Assembly (NCBI GenBank): GCA_030849465.1
Contig: JARVLF010000012.1
Coordinates: 248,001-312,000 of the forward strand
DNA from: Moesziomyces globuligerus
Lineage: Eukaryota; Basidiomycota; Ustilaginomycetes; Ustilaginales; Ustilaginaceae
Direction of reading: 5' to 3'
Length of the DNA stretch: 64,000 bases
Below are positions 39,124 through 47,582 of the stretch, one piece after another (position 1 is the stretch's first letter; every line of letters starts with the position of its first letter). The position numbers and the translations under genes are program-made. The notes beneath the pieces were generated by a model that saw nothing but the letters and a program-made list of their open reading frames with translations, had not been told where the DNA came from and did no database searches.

Positions 39124-40269
39124 CTTGACGAAGGTGGTGGCGAAGCCGCGAGAAAGTGGCGGTGCAGGGAAGGAGAAAGTGGGCGGCGAGGTGGTGCACG
39201 GAAGTGCTAGAGGGTATCGGGGGCTCAGACGCGACGTAGGAGCAGATTGGGAGATTCGCGAGAGCCAAGCTGCGCCGAGACGGCTACCGTGTCGGAGGCC
39301 GGGATGGGCGTTGGAGAGGAAGGAGGCGGCGCCGGGCAGCCAGGTATTAAGGGGAATGGTGAAGAGCCTCTGTCGCGAGAGGAAGGCTGCTGCTGAGTCG
39401 GGGGTGGACAGCAGCTAGTTGCGAGTGAGGAGCAAGGAGGGCGAGAGCTTGAAAGAGTCGGATCTTGAGGGCGGGGTGGTGGGAAGGACTCGAGCCTGGT
39501 TGCAACGACGCGCCCGAGTGTTGGCCTGAGAGTGCGGCTCGAGCTAGCGGAGGCTCACCGCTAAGCTGGCCTGGCGAGCCAGAGTGTTGATTCGCCGCAC
39601 CAGAGCAGACCGCAGCGCCAGCAGAGAGCAACACTTTTTTTTTCCGCACCTCTGTCGACGCGACTGGAGGGCGAGCGCAGCTGCAGAGCGCTGCACAAGC
39701 TTGCGGATCGCCAAAAACAAAGACTGCCAACCTAAGCTCAGGACGCGCCTCGTGTGTCATGGAAGCCGAGCATCGCCGGCAGCTAATTCACAGTCGGCGA
39801 CGGCTACAGTCCTGCCTCTTCCGCTCAGTCTCATTTCGAATAAGACGCTGCCTAGCCCTGTCAGCATTTCGCAAGACGTAGGAGCCAGCTCAGCCGTGCT
39901 TCGTCCGCTCAACCATCGAGGCCGATACCCACGCCCGCCAGCCGAAACATGGCTTGAAGCCCCGTGGTCAACACCGGCTCAGCACAGCCATTCTTCGCTT
40001 TGAGAGCAGCAGGAGCAGCTGCAACATGCTTCTGTCAACTAATGAGCCATCAAGTGAATGAAACAGATTCGGATGCACGCAGCTGCAGGGTGCGCGCGCT
40101 CTCCAGAGGCTCAATAAACTTTCCCAAGCCGCATTTATGACCCCACCGACGCGTCCGCACGTGACGTCCAATATCACCGGCTACAGTGTGCAGAATGTCA
40201 CCATGATGTTGTATGCAATGCGAGAGGTTGGGGATGTGAATGGGCTCTATAGACATGCGTCGCACTGGC
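39124..40269. other. TOP2 promoter and SerRS-fusion 3' flank
   Basis: No gene seen. It contains several GACGCG sequences (near 39227, 39508 and 39656), a poly-T run at about 39632-39641, and a combined CACGTG/TGACGTCC site near 40158-40168 just beyond the SerRS stop. None of the short open frames has coding character. Confidence 0.55.
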
Positions 40270-42789
40270 TTACGCTGGCGTGCCGGGGGTGCGACGCCCA
40301 AAGACGCGGCGTGTCACTCGCTTGAACGGTTCCAGCACCGAGCGCGAGAAGGGTCCGGCCAGCGCCACCGACGCACCGATACGCACCGGGATCAGCGCCT
40401 TGACCAGGATGTACGCCGCAACCATGTTGGCGAACGAAGCCGCCACGCGCCTCGTGTCGCCCACGTCGGATGTCTGATCGATCGCCTCGGCCTCCTGCTT
40501 GTCAAAGCCGAGGTAGCCCTTCTTGCGGCAGTATCGCTCGAAGCGTTCCTCTTTCTGTCGTGCCCATGCTCGGAAGCGTGCGATCGCGCCGTCGCCCTCC
40601 ACCGCTTGCTCCGAATCGCCCACCAGCCACTGCAGCACCGCCGTGCCCACTCCCAGCGCGCCAAACACGTAGAAGAGCACCACCAGCGGAACCAGCGCCG
40701 TGAGCTCGTGCAGGATCACAAACGACGCCACCATCGTCGGTGCATCCGTGCCGTTCTTCTGCGCGATCGATCGCACCTGTGCCAGCGCCCGCTGCATGCG
40801 CGACTTTGAATGAGCGTTCAGCTTGCCCGTGTGCACCCAGGTCACGTTGGCATCGTGCTCGCCCGCCAGCCAGAACGGCTTGAGCGTGTCCGGCAACTTG
40901 AGCTTGCCCTCCTCCACGCCATGGTTCTCCAGGATGGCCACGATCAGCCGCGGGATCGCCGCTGCAGTCGCATTGAGCGTATGCAACGCCGGGCTGCGCT
41001 CTTCGTACGCCGTGTTCTCTGTCGTCGAAGCCGCATCGCTCGCGTTGCTGGTGCTACCACCTAACTCATCCCGCACCTGTCGAATCGACAATCGCTGCGC
41101 TTGGTACGACGTGCAGTTCGACGCCGACGACACTTCCCCCCACGATCCTCGTCCGGGCATCCACACCTCGATGTCGTACTTGCGGTACGCACTCGCGCCC
41201 AGCTCTTCCGTCGGCATGTCCAGCACCCGGAACGGCAATCCCAATCCACCGATCACCTCTTCCTGAATTCCCCGTAGTTCCTCGAGCATCGCGTTGCTCT
41301 TCTTCTCCTCGCCTTCCGTCGCCACGAACATCTCGATCTTGCTGAACTGATGCACACGGTACAGCCCGCGCGTGTCGGCTCCGCGCGCACCCGCCTCGGC
41401 GCGGAACGCGTGTCCCAGCCCCACCAGCTTGATCGGCAGCTCCAACGCGTTGATCATCGACGTCTCCGGGCCTGTCGACGCGTTCCGGCGCGTCCCGAAC
41501 ACGCGTCCAGCGAGCAGTCCTGCCAATGGAATCTCTGCCGTCGCTGCCAAGCACAGCTCGCCACCCTTTTGTTGCTCCTCCCCCTGTGTCTGCTGCTGTG
41601 AAGATGCGGGCTCCTTTCTGGATGCCACGCCAGAATCGAGGAAGTAGGTCTGCTTGGCTTTCTCGTCCCGAGGTCGGAATCCGCAACGGTCCGCCAGATC
41701 CGCACGCACCACGTCCGGAGGCGACACGGCCAGGAAACCCTTGCTGACCACGATCGACATGGCATACTGCGTGAGCGCGTGCTCCAGCAGACTGATGCTG
41801 CCTAGCAGATAGGGCCACGAGCTTCCCGTCGTCAGCAGACCCGAGATCGAGTCCACCTCTGCGTTGGTAGACTCGTGCGCAACGTAGAGGTGCTGGCGTC
41901 TCGGATCGGCCGCCGGTCCATCGGGAAAGTCTTTCGCCTGGATCGCCGACTTGGTCCACGACTCCTTCATCAGATCGAATTCGGGCGGCAGCAGGTTGAG
42001 CGGATCTTGCACCGACACGAGCACCGCATTCTCCTCCGGCCCGATGGGCACGTCCGGGTGGCAGTTGTTGGGCCATCCGAGACGGAAGGCAGCGCTTCGC
42101 GAGCGGATTGCTTCCTGCTGCTTGAGATTCGCATCGATCTCCACCTTGATCTTTTTGGCGCGAGCGCGCATCTGCTTGACTTTGTCCTCCCCCTCTTCCT
42201 TCCCAGGCTCGGCTTCTTTTGAGGCGGTGTCCTGGGCGTCTTCGGAAGGCTCGTCAGCAGTGGACTTTGCACCTGCATCCTTGACACCGTCATCTTTGGT
42301 GGGTTTGCCCTTTTTGGTAGGCGTGCCTGCACGCTGGTAGTGCCGATTGATGTCGGAGGAGATCTTTCTTTGTTCGTCCGATAGCTCCTTCTGCTTGACG
42401 ACGAGCGTGTACAGCTCGGTACGCGCCTCTCGCAGCCACTTGAACTCCGAGACGTTGGACGGCATCCTTCGCATCTGCATGCTGCGTCTCGCTTCGTCAA
42501 TGTGCTCGTTCTTCACGCCTCGTCCGGGTGACGGAGCTGGCAGCCGACGTGGCTTTTGCAACGGCATCAAGCTCGGCGCCTCGCTCTCGCGAGTGGGCTC
42601 CGCACGAGGAGCGGGCGGAGGCGAGGGTGAAGGCGCCTTGCCTTTCTCGCCCTTGCTGAGCGCGGCTTTGGTCGAAGCATGCCGCAAGCCCATGGGCTGG
42701 AGGCCCGAAGCCGATCGCAGCGACCTTGCCGTTATTGTCGGACCGGTCAAGGACCGCCATAACGGACCGCCTGGACGTCGAGAGGCCAT
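40270..42789 (-). CDS. Mitochondrial seryl-tRNA synthetase fused to a C-terminal two-helix membrane module
   Basis: One uninterrupted 839-codon frame. Residues 1-45 form a mitochondrial presequence (Arg/Ser-rich, no acids). A coiled-coil tRNA-binding arm covers about 95-235 and contains a long Lys/Glu/Asp-rich insertion. The class II catalytic core follows: TAEIPLAGLLAG, motif 2 FRAEAGARGADTRGLYRVHQFSKIEMF, GEVSSASNCTSYQAQRL and motif 3 IPRLIVAILENHG. It ends as SerRS normally does (LPDTLKPFWL, about residue 655). The frame continues for about 180 residues, with a transmembrane helix in VASFVILHELTALVPLVVLF (about 685-712), a basic loop, and a second in AAYILVKALIPVRIGASVAL (about 785-810). 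This tail resembles a separate fungal inner-membrane protein family (possibly Mrx15/YNR040W-like, from memory). Divergent from PHB1. A GC-rich insertion splits motif regions near 41600. Confidence 0.88.
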   Translation of the reverse strand: MASRRPGGPLWRSLTGPTITARSLRSASGLQPMGLRHASTKAALSKGEKGKAPSPSPPPAPRAEPTRESEAPSLMPLQKPRRLPAPSPGRGVKNEHIDEARRSMQMRRMPSNVSEFKWLREARTELYTLVVKQKELSDEQRKISSDINRHYQRAGTPTKKGKPTKDDGVKDAGAKSTADEPSEDAQDTASKEAEPGKEEGEDKVKQMRARAKKIKVEIDANLKQQEAIRSRSAAFRLGWPNNCHPDVPIGPEENAVLVSVQDPLNLLPPEFDLMKESWTKSAIQAKDFPDGPAADPRRQHLYVAHESTNAEVDSISGLLTTGSSWPYLLGSISLLEHALTQYAMSIVVSKGFLAVSPPDVVRADLADRCGFRPRDEKAKQTYFLDSGVASRKEPASSQQQTQGEEQQKGGELCLAATAEIPLAGLLAGRVFGTRRNASTGPETSMINALELPIKLVGLGHAFRAEAGARGADTRGLYRVHQFSKIEMFVATEGEEKKSNAMLEELRGIQEEVIGGLGLPFRVLDMPTEELGASAYRKYDIEVWMPGRGSWGEVSSASNCTSYQAQRLSIRQVRDELGGSTSNASDAASTTENTAYEERSPALHTLNATAAAIPRLIVAILENHGVEEGKLKLPDTLKPFWLAGEHDANVTWVHTGKLNAHSKSRMQRALAQVRSIAQKNGTDAPTMVASFVILHELTALVPLVVLFYVFGALGVGTAVLQWLVGDSEQAVEGDGAIARFRAWARQKEERFERYCRKKGYLGFDKQEAEAIDQTSDVGDTRRVAASFANMVAAYILVKALIPVRIGASVALAGPFSRSVLEPFKRVTRRVFGRRTPGTPA

Positions 42790-43237
42790 CGCTCCGTTCC
42801 TCGCACCCTGTATCGCGATCGGTAGGTGTGGGAGGTTAGGAAGATGTTGCGCTGCTTTTTTTTCCCCTTGGAAGAGGGTTCGAGCTGCACAAAGGGACCT
42901 GTGCTGTAGCTACCAGGAAGCTTCAGGGCTCGGCTGATGCGAGGTGGAGGCTTGCTTCTTCCAATCCAGCTTTTTTATTTTTTCGTTAGTTTTTGTTATT
43001 TTCTTTATGGTGGTCCTGTGAGGCACCGATCTCAAGAAGGGTCGGAGGCGCGTGCTCTCGTGCGGTAACTCTACTACACGCTTACGTTTTGTGCGCGGCC
43101 GTCCGTTGAGCTCAGCACAAGCCAAGGCGAATGAATGGCTCACCACGCTCGTCGTCTTGGCTGATCGTAGCATTGCCCTTTCTTTGCCTACTGCTATCCA
43201 TCTCGACACCCACTTCCGGCTCCTACATCTTCTCATC
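42790..43237. promoter_or_regulatory. Shared promoter of the SerRS fusion and PHB1
   Basis: 448 bp between two divergent genes for mitochondrial proteins. A T-rich tract at 42971-43005 stands out against the GC-rich surroundings, and a second T-run lies at about 42859-42866. No gene seen. Confidence 0.6.
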
Positions 43238-44123
43238 ATGTCGAATCTGGCGGCACGATTCGCCGTCCCACTGGGTCTGGGCGTCATGGCGCTGCAGGCC
43301 TCGCTCTACGATGTTCCTGGAGGATACCGCGCGGTGATGTTCGATCGATTCCAGGGAGTGAAGGACATCGCCACGAGCGAGGGTACGCACTTCCTCGTGC
43401 CATGGCTGCAGAAGGCGATCCTGTACGATGTGCGCATCAAGCCGCGCAACATCTCGACCACGACGGGCTCCAAGGACTTGCAGATGGTGTCGCTGACGCT
43501 GCGTGTGCTCAGCCGACCGGACATCCAGCACCTCTCCAAGATCTACCAGTCGCTCGGCGCCGACTACGACGAGCGTGTGCTTCCGTCGATCGGCAATGAG
43601 GTGCTCAAGGCGACCGTCGCGCAGTTCGACGCCGCCGAGCTCATCACGCAGCGAGAGGTTGTGTCGGCGCGCATCCGCGAGGACCTGCTCAAGCGCGCGC
43701 GCGAGTTCAACATTGTGCTCGAGGACGTCTCGATCACGCACATGACGTTCGGACAGGACTTCACCAAGGCCGTCGAGCAGAAGCAGATCGCCCAGCAGGA
43801 CGCCGAGCGCGCCAAGTTCATCGTCGAAAAGGCCGAGCAGGAGCGCCAGGCTTCCGTCATCCGCGCCGAGGGCGAGGCCGAAGCGGCACAGACCATCTCG
43901 CGCGCGCTCGAAAAGGCCGGCGACGGCCTCCTCACCATCCGAAGAATCGAGGCCTCCAAGGATATCGCCTCGACCCTCAGCGGCGCCAAGAACGTCACCT
44001 ACCTCCCCCACGGCCAGGGCATGCTGTAAGTCTCCCAACTCCCGTCTCGATCCGTTCGGCAGGTCATCTTGCTGACTCGACCTTGCTTTCTTTTCTTCCT
44101 GTAGCCTCAACATGCAGACCTGA
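43238..44123 (+). CDS. PHB1: Prohibitin-1
   Basis: A 268-aa prohibitin subunit of the inner-membrane ring complex with Phb2, which scaffolds m-AAA protease and cardiolipin-rich membrane. An N-terminal membrane segment ([19 protein letters not shown]) leads to the PHB/Band-7 domain ([39 protein letters not shown]) and a C-terminal coiled coil ([27 protein letters not shown]). Exon 1 ends at 44025 within a Leu codon. A 79-bp intron (44026-44104, GTAAGT...TGTAG) precedes a 19-nt last exon (44105-44123) giving LLNMQT and the stop, in line with the LLN-type ends of Phb1. Without splicing, the TAA inside GTAAGT ends the protein six residues early. The ATG at 43238 is the first in frame with the family N-terminus. 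Confidence 0.96.
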
Positions 44124-44384
44124 GCGTGTGCGCAGCACCGTGGTCGGATGCGCCTCGACAGCCCAACGCGTCTTGCCGTCTCTTGTTCGTCTTTGTAGTT
44201 CTATTTCACAGCCGCGTGCCCTCTCTGCCACGTCGTTCGCAATCCAACACCACATCTCACGACCATGCGCACGGCTCGCTCCCGGACTACAGACACACGG
44301 AAGCTCGGCAGTGGAGACTGGATTACACAAGCTCTTAGGATCGGTGTCGAGTGATTTTCAAGCAGGAGGAAGAAAGTCTAGAGT

Positions 44385-45744
44385 CTACGCAGACTGGTTC
44401 CACACGCCGTTGGGGTGGAGTCGCTATGAAGGATAGGGAAGAGGGATGTGAGGGTCAGTGGGGTGAAGTCGAGAGCTGCGTGGAAGGGAGGAGGTTCACT
44501 TACTTCGTCCGGGATCTGGATGTTGGCGAGGGCGGTGAGGACGGATTTGCCGGCCCAGTGTTCGAGGGTCTCGCACTCGTCCGGTGCGATGAAGGCCGAG
44601 GTGTTGCGGTTGGCAAAGATCATCTGGACGGCTCCGGTGCGGATCTTGCCCTTATGCGGGGGCTGCTGACCGTTCTTGATCGCCGCATCGACGGCATCGT
44701 TGGCCGCAGCGGCGAGGTGGTTGAGGAGGAAGGTCTCCATCTCGAGCGTCGCGACGCCCTTTCTCCTCTCGCTAATCACCTCGATGAGGTTAGCATTGGC
44801 GTCGACGAAAGCCGGGTCGATTCGGCCCTGACTTCCGTAGAAGCTATCTGCGGAGGCATTCACCGTGTTACCCGCCGCCTTGGCCTGTTGACCTCCAAAG
44901 AGCTCGGGCTTCGGAGCGGGTTTGTCGGCTTCGAGGGCAGCGAGCAGAGCATCGTGCACCTCGGCATCGGCATCGAGAGGCTTGGTGATGAGGTACGGCT
45001 CGAGCGCGCCCGCGCGACGCTCGTCGGCCGTCGTCTGGTGGTGGAAGTAGTCGTAATTGCGCGAGATGCCAAACGAAGCCTTGGGCACCACCACCGTACC
45101 GATTCCGTACTCGGGCTGAAGCGAACCGCACGAGCCCAGACGCACAATGATCATCTCGCCCTCGACGACGGCGCGGCACTCGCGCACGAAGAAGTCGACC
45201 ACCGAAAAACCCATACCGATCGCAACGATCGAGATCGGCACACCCTGGAACGTGCCCGTCAGAGTGAGAAAGTTGCGCTGCGAGTTGAACTCGAACAAGG
45301 GCTTGCCCCCGTCAAACGCCTTGGCGATCCGATGCGCGCGGACCTGGTCACCCACCGTGATCTAGACCGCGAGACAAAGCCAGGAGCGAGGCAAGCGTCA
45401 GGAGTCAGCACCAACGATCCTACGGCTTGGACCACGAGCGCTGGACTTACGATGCGGTTGGCGACCCTGGATCCGCAAGCGCGATGAGGCCGTAGGCGTC
45501 GACGATGAGAGCGGAGCGTGAGCAGACTGAATGGCAGATACGGCCCGGCAAGGCTGTTGTGTACTCACTGTCCGGCCTTGGTGGCCACGTGGTAGGTGCG
45601 GCCCTGAGCATCTTGCTACGGACATCGGTCAAAAGCCAAAGTGCATGCGCATCGGTCAGCTCCACGTTTACGTCCAGCCACACAACGATACGAGGCCCGG
45701 GCGTAGCTTACGGGGAAGTTGGCGTTGCTGAGGACGTCCTTCAT
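44385..45744 (-). CDS. Nucleoside phosphorylase (uridine/purine, PNP_UDP family), five exons with a 16-nt microexon
   Basis: A 330-aa nucleoside phosphorylase that would split uridine or purine nucleosides with phosphate. Exons on the minus strand are 45744-45712 (MKDVLSNANFP), 45615-45569 (QDAQGRTYHVATKAG), 45466-45451 (VANRI), 45361-44504 (core) and 44423-44385 (RLHPNGVWNQSA). All four introns are GT-AG (96, 102, 89 and 80 bp), and the joined frame is open and divisible by three. The join restores the family start YHVATKAGQVANRIITVGDQVRA. The core has the phosphate-site motif VRLGSCGSLQPE and the VATLEMET segment that contacts ribose. Substrate preference cannot be read by eye. Intron density is far above the other genes here. 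TATATA at about 45804-45809 may serve as its promoter. Confidence 0.9.
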
Positions 45745-46359
45745 CTTGAGCTTCTTGTTCTGATGTACGGAACGGAGCGGAAGGGCAGCGCAGACTGCGG
45801 TGTTATATATCGCGCTCCGGGCGTTCGGGATCGAGGAGGTTTGCGGGGTCCGAGAAGAACAGGTTGTGGGGCGTGAGGCTCGGCTTGACTTTTTTTCGGC
45901 TCGGGGGGCAAGGGGCGGTATAAGCGGTGTCACAAGCCCGTGCCTTCGAGCTCCGATGTTGGCACGAGCCAAGTTGCAGCGAGCAGCTTCCGAGGATCCG
46001 ACCAGGCGGAGATGGCCGACGCGCCCGACCCCCGTCCCCGATGAACGAGAATCGGGCGAGGATGAGTCGCCTCCACACGCGGCTGTTTCACGCGAACCCT
46101 TGGAATCAGAGGCGGCTGCAGCTGCAGGTCCGCAACTCAGCCGCACGATGCGCTCACTCTGTGCCTCTCAATGCCTCTCAATGCCTCTCAGAGCCTCTCA
46201 AAGCCTAGGCTGGGTCCAAATTTAGCTCGCCTTGCCGCTCCGTCGTGCTGGATGGCATGCTGACTGCAGTAACTGGGACCTTCTGGCTCGCTCATCTTCT
46301 TCCCACCACGCTACCAACCACATCCACCCCTGCCTGAATTGGACGCAGACCCCTTCACG
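45745..46359. promoter_or_regulatory. Divergent promoter: nucleoside phosphorylase and uncharacterised gene
   Basis: 615 bp without a gene. A TATA-like TTATATAT lies about 60 bp upstream of the phosphorylase start. Four 10-bp direct repeats (NNGCCTCTCA) lie at 46161-46200, upstream of the plus-strand gene. Confidence 0.55.
46161..46200. repeat. 10-bp direct repeats, core GCCTCTCA, four copies
   Basis: Four consecutive 10-bp units differing only in the first two bases, about 160 bp upstream of the ATG at 46360. They could be factor sites or a simple minisatellite. Confidence 0.85.
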
Positions 46360-47478
46360 ATGGTCGATCCGGTGTCGTACGTCAAGATGTTCTTCCGCTC
46401 CGTCTTTTCGGTCTTTAGCCCGTCGACGACGACCGTGTGGCAGAACAACATCGCCTACTCGATCACGCTGCACAATCCACGCGTGCTCCTCTACCGCGGT
46501 CCCGAGACGTACGTCACCTTTTCCGTGTATGCGCAGGCCTACTCGGCCGAGGCGCGCAAGCAGCTCGAGTCGCTCTCGCCCAGCCAGACCAGCGAGCTCG
46601 TCAAGAACACCAACGTCCAGCTCGTCCAGAAGGGCTGGATCGCCGGCGCCGTCGGCTGGAACGCGGCCGGTTACCTCGGTGTAGCGACCAAGAAGGGCTG
46701 GGACATCACGCCTGCCGGCCGCGCAGGCTGGAAGGATACCCAAGCCGAATCATCCTCGTTGTCGCTCCAACAGCAGGAGGATGAGGATTATGGTGAAAAG
46801 CCTCAGCGTGGAGCGAGCAACGAGTACGAGATGAGTACGCTTGGCAAATCCGCCTCGTCGGATTCGGTCGACCAGCAGCAGACTCGTCACATTGCGCTCA
46901 AGCGCAAGGAGAAGATCGACAAGCAGATCCGCGCCCAGTCGTCGACGGTCACCGAGGATCCCAACTCCACAACGCGCGTGCTGGGCACCTACAAGTGTCG
47001 CATCCCCGTCGAGACGGGCGATGGCTACTTCCGACTCTGGATCACCCTCCCTTCCGTCACGCGTGGCCAGGTCGGCATCGGCAGTCCTACCTTCCGTCTC
47101 TTCTCCTTCTCCCTCACCTCGGCCTCGCCGCGTGGAGCCGCACTGCTGCCGATCCCCGTCCTCGTACCCGAACTCGCCCTTCGCTCCATCTCGATCGCCC
47201 TCACCACCATCGTCTACGGCCTCTTCCCCGTCGCCGCCATCGTCGACAAGCTCCTGCCCAGGTGGATGTCGCGTCGCTTCATCAACTGGATCTACACCCG
47301 CGTCGGCGCAAAGGGAAAGACCGACCAGCTCCGCGAAAAGTACAACGTAGATCAGCGCGTCGAACAGGCAAAACAACAGGTCAGGAAGGTCCCCTTTGCC
47401 AGCGCAGGTATCCGCACCGACTGGGACCTTCATCGTGACGCTTCCCGCGGCCCCGCTGGATGGGCCTACCACTGGTAA
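46360..47478 (+). CDS. Uncharacterised protein, 372 aa, possible membrane association
   Basis: I do not recognise this protein. The ATG at 46360 starts MVDPVSYVKMFFRSVFSVFS; the frame is open slightly upstream but has no other ATG. The N-terminal ~120 residues look folded (NNIAYSITLHNPRVLLYRGPETYVTFSVYAQAYS; QKGWIAGAVGWNAAGYLGVATKKGWDITPAG). A Ser/Gln/Glu-rich linker follows, then a second conserved-looking part (VLGTYKCRIPVETGDGYFRLWITLPSVTRGQVGIGSPTFRLFSFSL) and a hydrophobic stretch (LALRSISIALTTIVYGLFPVAAIVDKLL, about 270-297) that could be a membrane helix. The end is basic and amphipathic. Codon bias is that of a real gene. It converges on SAC3, with 104 bp between stops. Confidence 0.8.
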   Translation: MVDPVSYVKMFFRSVFSVFSPSTTTVWQNNIAYSITLHNPRVLLYRGPETYVTFSVYAQAYSAEARKQLESLSPSQTSELVKNTNVQLVQKGWIAGAVGWNAAGYLGVATKKGWDITPAGRAGWKDTQAESSSLSLQQQEDEDYGEKPQRGASNEYEMSTLGKSASSDSVDQQQTRHIALKRKEKIDKQIRAQSSTVTEDPNSTTRVLGTYKCRIPVETGDGYFRLWITLPSVTRGQVGIGSPTFRLFSFSLTSASPRGAALLPIPVLVPELALRSISIALTTIVYGLFPVAAIVDKLLPRWMSRRFINWIYTRVGAKGKTDQLREKYNVDQRVEQAKQQVRKVPFASAGIRTDWDLHRDASRGPAGWAYHW

Positions 47479-47582
47479 TTCCCCCACACATCCTTCACAA
47501 CCTAGTTTGTCGAATACGAACCCCATGGTGGATGCGTTGATTCTTCTTCCATTGTTTGTGATTGCGAGTGCGAGGTGCGAGG

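Noticed and set aside
40300..40750. Separate gene for the membrane tail of the SerRS frame
   Set aside because: No stop, splice signal or promoter-like gap separates it from the synthetase; one continuous frame is the simpler reading.
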